From Saccharum officinarum (Eukaryota; Streptophyta; Magnoliopsida; Poales; Poaceae), in the NCBI GenBank assembly GCA_020631735.1, contig CM036168.1, positions 98,188,932 through 98,252,931 on the forward strand: DNA of 64,000 bases, given 5' to 3'. Numbering within the stretch: the first letter of the stretch is position 1; each line of letters begins with the position of its first letter. Shown one piece after another: positions 55,180 through 64,000 of this stretch. A program made the translations under genes and the position numbers. The notes under the pieces are model-generated. The model saw nothing but the letters and a program-made list of their open reading frames with translations. It was not told where the DNA came from and ran no database searches.

Positions 55180-57617
55180 ATGGAGCGTGGTTCTGGCAAA
55201 CCACCGTTCTTCGATGGAACAAATTATCCCTATTGGAAGATCCGCATGTCCGCGCATCTCCAGGGGATTGATTGGCTTGTTTGGGAGATTTGCGAGGATG
55301 CTACTTACGTTGTGCTTGAACCCCGTGCTCGTGTCACGCAAGATCAAAAAGATCAGCACAACGCTAATAGCAGAGCTCGCGCAGTTCTTTTCTCGAGTCT
55401 TTTGCTTCAGGAGTTCGAGAGAGTCTCTGATTGTACTACTGCTCGGGAGATCTGGGTGAGGCTTCAGAGCTATCACGAGGGGACCGCACAGGTCAAAACC
55501 AGACTCTACGAGACGTACAAGAGGGAGTACGAGAACTTCACTCAGCTTGATGGCGAGTCCATCGATGCCATGTTTTCTCGCTTTCAGACCATCGTCAACA
55601 AGATGCGAGCAAATAAGGCACAGTTACCTTATGATGATCATGAGAGGGCACTCAAGCTTCTATATGCCCTAGATCGGAAGATATGGGATGTGAAGGTGAC
55701 CGCCATCATTGAGTCTTCGGGGTATGAGACCCTCACTGTGGATGGGCTTTTCAGCAAGCTCAAGTCCACCGAGATCGACTACCAGACCCAAGCCAAGCTC
55801 AAGAATCCCTCTGCACCGACTATGGCCTTGGTCTCAGGTAATGGCTCAAGTTCTTTGGCTAACCCTTCACAGGTGTCTTTTGCCTTGTCTTCTTTGGTGT
55901 CTGTCACAAAGGAGCAGATGGAGAGTCTTGGGGACGACGAGCTGGCGTTGATCATCAGCCGGTTCTCATGGTTTCACAACAACCGCTTGAATCGCCGGCG
56001 TGGTGGTGGTCCGAAGGAAGGATGCTACGGCTGTGGAGATTCCGACCACTTCGTCGCCCACTGCCCCAAGAAGAGCAAGCACTCCTTCAACAAGTACGAC
56101 TCCAGCAAGCGCAAGGACAAGCCGAGTACACCTCCAAGCACAAGTCGAAGGGAGGATTCGACAAGGAGGCGCTGAAGAAGAAGTACTTCAAGAAGGCCAA
56201 GGCTCAAGAGCGCGCCTTCCTCGCCTCCCTCAGCGACCTCGACAACGACACCGACGACGACCGGTCTTCTTCTCCCTCGAGCGATGATGAGTCCGAGAAG
56301 AGGCGTGAGGACAAGTTGACCGGGCTTTGCTTCGTCGCCAAGTCCATCCACAGAGGCTACTACACCATGGCCGTGGATGAAGGTGTGAAGCCCAACAAGG
56401 ACGTGCTTCCCAGCGACGACGACTCTACTGAGGTAAAACCCTCCGTCGACGCTCTTATTGTCGAGCTTGATATCATGACTGATACTTTGATGAGTCAAGA
56501 TAAGTTGCTGAAACATGCTGCTCGTGAGAGGAAAGAGTTTAAGGATAAGCTAGAAGTTGTGGAGAAAGAACTTGAGGAAGCTAAGAAGCTTGTTGTTCAT
56601 GTGTCTGACGAGGTTGAGTGCGATGAATGTGCTGTTCATATGACTAACTTTTCTGAGTTGCAATCTAAGTATGCTGCCTTGTTAGATGAGAACGATGAGC
56701 TGAAGGCTAGGTCTAGCTTGTTGGGTGCGTGCAAGTCTTGTTCAGGCTTGCAATCTGAGCTGGCAGAGAAGAATGCCAAGATCCATGCTCTTGAGAAGGC
56801 CAGTTCAGATAGCACTGTTGTTGAGTGTGCACGTTGTGAAAGTTTAGTGTTGGAGCTTGAGTCTTGCAGGCATGACAAGATGAGATCTGAGGAAGACAAC
56901 GCATACCTTCGGTCCATCTTGAATTAGGTGTCTTGTAGTGAACCGCAGTTGGGCATGATGATGAGCCAGTTCAGACGGGGAACTGGGACATCGGGAGTAG
57001 GCTTTGCTCTAGGTGAGAAGGGTGAAAATGTCTATGGCAAAATTGGTGAGTTCAGTGGTTTGAGCCCAAGTAAGAAACCTTCCACTACTCCCAAATTGAT
57101 CAAGATCAATCCACCTAAGCCTACCGAACCCACTGTGAAAGATGGAGTGTTTGAAGAACCTCCAAGAGCTCCACCTCAGAAATAAGTTTGGGTTCCAAAA
57201 CCGAACCATCTCAGAAACCCACTTGACACTCTACCGAACATCTCTGAGGATCCCCTTCCTAAAGCCAAAAAGCTACCAAGAGTGAACCATACCCACAAGA
57301 GAGTGAGCCAACAACCACCTAAGAGAGAGGTGAGGTATCACTGTGACTATTGCCATAGGGATGGTCACCTTGTTGAGTTTTGCTTCAGGAGGAAGAGAGA
57401 TGAGCGGCGGGAGTATGAGTTGAACAACCGGAACATGTACCGTCCACCCCATGGTGTACATGTGCCTCCTATTCAGAGGCGCAATGCTAGGCCAAGAGGT
57501 GCAATGCCTCAAGGTGCTAGGCCTCAGGTTGCTAGACCACGCGGTGGTCATGGTGGTCGTGCCCGGCATGGTTCAGATCATGATCAATATGACTTTGGAC
57601 CTCGTGACAGTGGCTTT
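55180..57617 (+). pseudogene. copia gag with zinc knuckles and a coiled-coil region, broken
   Basis: ATG at 55180. Residues start MERGSGKPPFFDGTNYPYW, the UBN2/retrotran-gag type capsid. A CCHC knuckle (CYGCGDSDHFVAHC) lies at about 56025-56066. A frameshift near 56130 moves the reading to another frame. There follow a Lys-rich part, an acidic part, and a heptad-rich coiled coil (about 56470-56920). Stops at 56925-56927 and 57183-57185 interrupt it. A second knuckle-like C-x2-C-x4-H-x4-C ([16 protein letters not shown]) is at about 57340-57387, then an Arg/Gly/Pro-rich tail to a stop at 57618. Gag would form the particle. The long coiled-coil gag is a SIRE/Maximus trait. Confidence 0.87.
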
Positions 57618-57699
57618 TAGTCCTACAGCTCTAGCGGACCACGTTTTTCCCTACGTGGTGCCCGCTTTCCTCAAATGGGACATGGCATATTTGGTGTTT

Positions 57700-60600
57700 T
57701 TCCTAACACTTTTCTAGGGCAAATGAGCCAACACTGGTACCCTTCACAAATTACTAACCCCAGTGTTGTGCCATTTGCTCATCCTATGTCTTTCTATTGA
57801 TGCAGGACGGAGGTCTGGAGAACACATGGCTCATTGATTCCGGATGCTCGCGCCACATGACCAGAAGTTCCAAATGGTTCTCCAGCCTCGACCCCGTGCA
57901 ATGTAAGGAGTACATCACATTCGGGGATAATAGCAAAGGTAAAGTGCTTTCTCGTGGGACCATTCGGGTCAATGAGAGTTTTGTCTTGAAGGATGTTGCT
58001 TTGGTTTCAAACTTGCATTTCAATTTGCTTTCTGTTTCGCAACTCCTTCAAGATGGCTTTGAAGTGCGCTTTAAGACCGGCTTGTCTCGAGTTCTTGACT
58101 CTCAGGGAAATCTTGTTTGCCAGATTGTTCCTTTTGGCCGTGTCTTTCGAGCTGATTTTTCTCACTCCTTTGGCTCTTCTCGATGTTTGGTGGCCGGATC
58201 CTCCTCTGAGCTTTGGAAGTGGCATAGGAGACTTGGTCATTTGAGCTATGACTTACTAGCTAGGTTGAGCTCACTTGATCTAATCTGAGGATTGCCCAAG
58301 TTGAAATTTGAGAAGGATTTGGTGTGTCACCCTTGTCGTCACAGAAAGATGGTTGCCGCTTCTCACCCACCTGTGAATCAAGTCATGACCAAGAAACCCG
58401 GCGAGCTACTTCACATGGACACAGTTGGTCCAGCTCGGGTTCGGTCAGAGGGTGAGAAGTGGTACGTTCTAGTGATCGTGGATGATTTTTCTCGCTACTC
58501 TTGGGTGTTTTTCATGGAGGGTAAGGATGAGGCTTTTTCACATGCTCGAGATTTAATTCTTCGGTTGCAAAATGAGTTCCCTAAGAATGCCATGAGAGCG
58601 ATTCGCAGTGACAATGGCACAGAATTTAAGAATACTCACTTTGAAACCTTTTGTGCTTCTTTGGGCCTTGAGCATCAGTTTTCCTCTCCCTATGTCCCTC
58701 AGCAAAATGGTGTTGTTGAGCGCAAGAATCGGACCCTTGTTGAGATGGCCAGGACGATGCTCGATGAGCATAGGACTCCTAGGAAATATTGGGCCGAAGC
58801 TATCAACACCGCGTGTCATGTTTCTAATCGCATCTTTCTTCGAGCCTTCATGAAGAAAACTTCTTATGAGCTGCGATTCGGTCGATTACTCAAGGTGAGC
58901 CACTTTCGAGTGTTTGGATGCAGGTGTTTCATTTTGAAATAAGGTAATTTAGATAAATTTGAGTCTCGATCCTCGGATGGTGTCTTTCTTGGTTATGCTT
59001 TACATTCTCATGCATATTGAGTACTTAATCTTGAAACTAACCGAGTCATAGAGACTTGTGAAGTCACTTTCGACGAGACCATGCCTTGTTCCATTCCTGT
59101 CTTTGAAAGTGCAGGTGATCAGGAGATTGGTGAGAGCATCTTCGTTGAGGAGAATGAGGAAGATGCTGATTGGAGAGATGCAGAGCCGACCTCTTCGGCT
59201 GTTCCAGTCGAGTCTACGACAACTACTTCGGCTCATGGACCAGATCCATCTTCTTCCACTATATGGGGTCCGCACGAGCCACCTCCTCAGCCTACGTCGG
59301 CTGCACCTGAGGAGGCCCCAGCAGCTGTTGAGGGGGAGGCGACATCTTTGAGGGAAGCCCCTCGACACATCCAACGTCGTCACCCGCCTCAAACCATGAT
59401 CGGCGACATCAGTCAGCGTGTTACACGCTCAAGGTCATATGAAATCTCACATTTCGCTCATTCCGCTTTTGTCGCTAATTTTGAGCCACAAAATGTTGGA
59501 CACGCACTTTCTGATCCCGATTGGGTCAATGCTATGCACGAGGAGTTACAAAACTTTGAGAGGAATGAAGTCTGGGTCTTAGTTCCACCTCCACCTGAGT
59601 GTCACCCTATAGGTACAAAATGGGTTTTCAAGAACAAGCAAAGTGAGGATGGAGTGGTGGTGAGGAATAAGGCTAGGCTAGTGGCTCAGGGATTTTGTCA
59701 GAAAGAGGGAGTAGACTTTGAAGAAACCTTTGCTCCTGTGGCCCGTATCGAGGCTATAAGGATGCTCTTAGCTTATGCAGCTTCGAAAGGGTTCAAGCTG
59801 TATCAAATAGATGTGAAGAGCGCCTTTTTGAACGGGTACATAGAGGAAGAGGTGTATGTGAGACAACCCCCTGGCTTTAAAAATCTCAAGTATCCCAACC
59901 ATGTTTACAAACTCCACAAAGCCTTATATGGATTGAAACAAGCCCCGAGAGCCTGGTATGAGCGTTTGAAAGCCTTCTTGCTTGCTAAGGGCTTTAAGAT
60001 GGGTTCCGTAGATAAAACTTTGTTTCTCCTCAAGCAAGGCACTGACACACTTTTGGTTCAGATTTACGTGGATGATATCATTTTTGGTGGTTCCTCTCAC
60101 GCTCTTGTTGCAAAGTTTTCTGAGACTATGAGCAGGGAATTCGAGATGAGTATGATGGGCGAGTTGACATTCTTCCTCGGGCTGCAAATCAAGCAAACAC
60201 GTGAAGGAACATTCGTGCACCAAGGCAAGTACACCAAGGATCTTCTGAAGAAGTTTGATATGGGTGAGGCCAAGCCTCTTTTGACACCCATGTCGACCAT
60301 GACGGCCCTGGACGAGGACAAGGAAAGAGAAGCTGTGGACCAGAAGGAGTACCAAAGCATGATCGGATCGTTGTTGTACCTGACGGCAACGAGACCGGAC
60401 ATCCAGTTCGCGGTCTGCTTGTGCGTGCGCTTTCAGTCTTCACCGCGCACATCGCATCGTCAAGCCATCAAGCAGATCATGAGGTACCTTCGGTTCACAC
60501 CCGAATTTGGTCTTTGGTTTTCGGCTTCCACCTCTCTTTCTCTTTGCGGTTACTCTGATGCGGATTATGCTGGCTGTCGTACTGAAAGGAAGTCTACTTC

Positions 60601-60963
60601 TGGGACTTGTCAATTTCTTGGGTCTTCTCTTGTGTCTTGGTCTTCTCGCAAGCAGTCCACTGTAGCCCAATCTACCACAGAAGCTGAGTATGTTGCTGCT
60701 GTTGCTTGCTGTTCCTAGTTGCTTTGGAAGGTTGCTACTTTGCGAGACTATGGCTTAGAGTTTAGGTGAGTGCCTTTGTTCTGTGATAGCACCAGTGCCA
60801 TTTGTGTAGCCAAAAACCCTGTTCTTCACTCTAAAACCAAGCACATAGAGGTTCGTTTTCACTTCTTGCGAGACCACTATAAGAAAGGGGACATTGACCT
60901 TATTCATGTTGACACCCACAACCAGCTCGCAGATATCTTCACTAAACCCCTTGACCAAACCTA
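57700..60963 (+). pseudogene. copia pol: protease, integrase, reverse transcriptase, RNase H, broken
   Basis: Protease active site LIDSGCSRHMT (about 57830); GAG-pre-integrase LWKWHRRLGHLS (about 58212); integrase core with Asp in HMDTVGP (about 58413), Asp in SDNGTEF (about 58607) and Glu in NGVVERKNR (about 58710); reverse transcriptase with DVKSAFLNG (about 59810) and YVDD (about 60066); RNase H with [18 protein letters not shown] and a C-terminal part to 60963. Stops at 58286, 58940, 59018, 60716 and 60766 and a frame change near 57797 split it. The long piece 59081-60715, covering the whole reverse transcriptase, is uninterrupted. Confidence 0.92.
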
Positions 60964-62482
60964 GTTTGCTAGCTTGCGAGGAGAGCTTGGGGTTTGTTAT
61001 CCTTTTTAGAAGAGGAAAGTTTGTGGTTCTTGTACATAAGTTTTTGGTTTTGTTTTTAGTTTAGCTTTTGATTTTGCTTTTGTATCATATTTGCATATCA
61101 TATCATCATGTATCATATTGCATCTTGAGCTTCATCCTTATAGTAGCTAGATTGATACTATGCTCTTGTTGCGGATGTTATGGATATATATGATGTGCTT
61201 TGCTTAGGCTCACTTTGATCTCTTGATATGAGCTAAAAATGCCTCTTTCGATTGTGAACATGAATAACACTTGAAGAAACTTGAAACATGTTCACCACTA
61301 CTTGTAGCAACTAGCAGGTGTAGGTGTGTCGAGAACCCTTTTGCTTCATATATATGCTTAGTTGCTATGGCTCATACCTTGAGTTACACACTTGCTTGAG
61401 AAACTTGAATTTGTGCTAAAACTTAAAAAAAAGCAAGGTATGAAAAGATCGGGATGGGTCTTTGCTGTCCCATGTCAGAGTGTCGAGACAGCTCCCTATT
61501 GCACTTAAGGGTGAACTTGAGCTCTGTAATGGATACCGAGATCACTGTCTTAAGCTTCTGATTGCTTTTGGCATAGGTTTGACATGATCGATAAGTCAGG
61601 TTTTGATGGCATCGATAACCTCCCGCACACATTTGTTTGACAAACATTGGTGATAAGCTGCATAACTCTGATAAAATTTAATTGATTGAAAATTTGATCA
61701 AATCACAAGTTTGTCTCATGACATGATGTGTGAACTTTGTTTGGGGTAGTTCACTTTGTATACATGTGTAGCACAAGGTTGATCTCCTGTCTATATTTGC
61801 TATGTGCTCATTCGGTGGTGAACCCTCTTTTAAATTGCTCAAACTTGATCAAACTTGCTAAAATGCCATATTTCATCTCATTTGATCATTTTGAGCATTT
61901 GCTAGCACTTGTATTTGTTGCTATATATACATGACAACATCAGCTAGAGCATCTTCTCAATCTACTTGCTATAATCTTGAAGCTTCTGCATTTTTGCATT
62001 TCTGCATTCATAGCATGTTTTGAGGGGGAGTTGTAATCCTTGGGCTCTAGCTTGATAAGTGCATGTGTCAACAAGGGGGAGAGATATGTCACACTCACCA
62101 TGTCAATAAGAGGGATAAGTTGTCAACAAGGTGGAGAAGTCTCTATTTCGTGCATTCATTTGAGAGAGATTATATTTGTTCAGGGGGAGTTGCATTTGAG
62201 TTGCTTTTGCTAGATGTGTTGAGCCTTTGCCTCTTCTGGAGGGTCTAGCAGGTTCTCCTTTTCGAGCTTTGCTAGTGATGTTGAGCCCGTTGCCTCTTCT
62301 TGAGGGCTAGCTTTGTTTTACTTGGTTGCGTCGAGCCGTTGCCCATGTCTTTGGGGACCAAGTTTTTGCTCATTTTAAATGACCTGTTTCGGCTTTTCTT
62401 TGGCTTTTGGTCATTTGGTTGAGCTCTTTGTTTTCTCTTTTTTTTTGCTCAAGTTGTTCGTGTATTGGTGTTGACAATGCAC
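60964..62482 (+). other. Long 3' untranslated spacer of the copia element
   Basis: About 1.5 kb without domains between pol and the 3' LTR. It holds several GGGGGAG purine runs (near 62020, 62075, 62180) besides the terminal polypurine tract. SIRE-type elements often carry an extra region here; no env-like frame is seen. Confidence 0.7.
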
Positions 62483-62498
62483 TCAACAAGGGGGAGAT
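62483..62498 (+). other. Polypurine tract
   Basis: AACAAGGGGGAGAT directly before the 3' LTR start TGCGAAC. Confidence 0.85.
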
Positions 62499-64000
62499 TG
62501 CGAACACAAGGTTGACAAGTACCCTTGTGTGTTCGTTTTGTGATGAGTGATTGTCAATGTGATCCACGAAGTAGGTTGAGTGGTGATTAACCCTACCTTG
62601 GCGAAAGCCTTGTGTGCGACATGTCTCTTGGCTTGTGTTGTGCAGGTGTGGAGCACGGAGACGGTAGCCGACGGCGAGGTGAAGGTCAAGGAGGACATGC
62701 CGTGCCGATGGACCTGAGGGGTGAAGGACGGACGTGAGGCTTGGACCGAGGGACCCGGAGGCTGGGTGGCTAGCCGCGCTGGCTGACACTTGGGACATCA
62801 ACAAGCGCGAGAAGACATGAGAGTGACCGTGTTGACCGTGGAGGTGACACGCGTCGGATGGCGGGGGACGCGTATGGAGTACGCTACTCACGGAGCGGTT
62901 TGATGGTTTGGACCTCAAAACCATCGGAGGCGGGTTTACGGGGTTTGGGCCTCAAAACCCGGGCGGAGGTTCCACGGTGGAACGGACGGCACGTGGCGGC
63001 ATCGGGGAGTTCGCGTCGAGGCGAAGCTACCAGTGAGGAGGCGCGGTGGCCGTCGGATCAACATGGAAACCGAGTTGGACCTCTACGCCCTTGGGCTTGA
63101 TGGTTTAGCTCTTATGTATCTAGGGGCAATTAGGGGAATGTGTAATAGCCCTGATAAATAGGGGATGGCAGCCCCAAGCCATCTTCACCTCTCTCCCACT
63201 CTTTTATTCCCCCCTTTCTACCTAGGGTTTTACTTTCTAGTTCATGAGAGAGGTCTAAAAATCTAAAAATTCGTGATTGTATACTTCTTGTGATTTGGAG
63301 TGGGAATGGAGGCCCAAATCCTCCTCTTGCCCTCTGGGGTTTCTATTTGAAGCTGTGATTTTCGTTCTCATTTTGTTCCCTTTTTCGTTCTTAGCCACGA
63401 TTTGATTTTCCCAGAGTTTGGATCAATCTCGGGTGATGATTTCTTGAGGATAGGTTCGTGGCAAGGTGAATTTCATCTAGGCAAAATTTGAGCTCAAATC
63501 CTTTTGTTTTGATGGAGATCCGGTCGGTTTTTGGTTGAAGACGGCCTGCTGTTCGTGTTGTCTGTTCGTCGCCCTCTCTGTGTCTGTTCGTGTGCCAGGG
63601 TGTTGGTCTCCTATGTTCTGGCTAGAGCAAATCAGCACTTCACCGTGCTTGCCCTTGGTGGGCTGCTCGCCGAGCTTGAGTTTAGCACCAAGCTGGGAAT
63701 CGAGTTGGGCTTCAGAAGCCGAGCCCTCCAGGTGCTCGTTCTTCTCTGTTCTTGTGTCAGGCAGCTGTTCGTGCGGCTTTGTTCGTCGTTCGTCTACTCC
63801 CAGCTCTTAGTCCCTGGTGTCCTGTTGCTTCGGAGTGCAGCACCTCCATCTGCTCTTCGCCCAGGAGTTGCTCGCACAGCAGCAGGCATGCAAATCAGCT
63901 CCTGTGCACCTTCGGTCATAAGTCAGGCAGCAGGGCATTCATTCAATGCAGTTTGTGCTTGATCTATGCTTGTTTTTGGTTGGTTGAGAGCTTTGTTCTT
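62499..64000 (+). repeat. 3' LTR, first 1,502 bp (cut by window end)
   Basis: Aligns from its first base with 52523 onward; by eye about 30 differences in 1.5 kb (about 2%). Confidence 0.93.

Larger units (their letters stand above)
52523..64000 (+). mobile_element. Ty1/copia retrotransposon of SIRE/Maximus type, right end beyond the window
   Basis: Order: 5' LTR 52523-55116, primer-binding site, gag, protease, integrase, reverse transcriptase/RNase H, a 1.5-kb 3' spacer, polypurine tract, 3' LTR from 62499. Integrase before reverse transcriptase defines copia. The long gag with coiled coil and second CCHC-like knuckle fits SIRE/Maximus. The left flank TGTTC (52518-52522) is the expected duplication; its partner lies outside. 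Several stops and at least two frameshifts make this copy non-autonomous. Confidence 0.93.

Noticed and set aside
56470..56920. A separate coiled-coil (kinesin- or tropomyosin-like) host gene
   Set aside because: It is continuous with gag and lies between the two zinc knuckles, as in SIRE/Maximus-type elements.

Overview
This window is plant nuclear DNA, almost certainly from a grass and most likely a panicoid. The signs are GC-rich first exons, short GT-AG introns, a dense crowd of Stowaway and Tourist miniature transposons, and large nested LTR retrotransposons. Two runs of exactly 100 N (24553-24652, 49648-49747) are assembly gaps. No bacterial, CRISPR, rRNA or convincing tRNA feature was found.

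Three host genes are well supported. (1) A single-exon C3HC4 RING protein on the minus strand (203-1951). (2) A minus-strand ZNHIT3-type zinc-finger HIT gene split over seven small exons (8290-13300). I recovered it by joining splice sites; the exons sum to a 150-codon frame, and its first intron holds two hAT-type elements. (3) A plus-strand TBL/DUF231 O-acetyltransferase gene with five exons and 534 codons (32284-37434), with GDS and DxxH motifs. Weaker candidates are a decayed two- or three-exon gene at 17671-19340, an orphan signal-peptide exon at 49974-50225, and a promoter/5' exon at 52149-52522 cut off by a retrotransposon.

The rest is mobile DNA. Upstream of the RING gene a complete 3.9-kb PIF/Harbinger element (2380-6281) carries a DDE transposase and a Myb/SANT-like partner gene, both readable after splicing. 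It sits exactly on the junction between a Ds-like hAT element (6284-7154) and that element's 8-bp target duplication. Between 11 and 22 kb lie several hAT, Stowaway, Tourist-like and foldback elements, many with exact target duplications. A 1.95-kb solo LTR (22530-24475) has a perfect 5-bp duplication. A 5'-truncated Ty3/gypsy chromovirus (25252-about 30515, minus) keeps its integrase end, chromodomain and a 3.7-kb LTR.

From 38.1 to 49.4 kb a decayed transposon-derived minus-strand gene is split by a solo LTR of the same chromovirus family (41021-49283). That LTR is itself interrupted by a second, 4.2-kb solo LTR with a perfect 5-bp duplication (44602-48836). The right end is a Ty1/copia element of SIRE/Maximus type (52523 to beyond 64000) with 5' LTR, primer-binding site, gag, pol, polypurine tract and part of the 3' LTR. 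Its reading frame is broken by stops that all fit C-to-T change.

The window shows a sparse set of host genes being remodelled by layered insertions. No wholly new system was seen. The most informative items are the nested Harbinger-in-hAT junction, the hidden ZNHIT3 gene, the LTR-in-LTR-in-gene stack, the gene-fragment-bearing hAT elements and the large foldback element.
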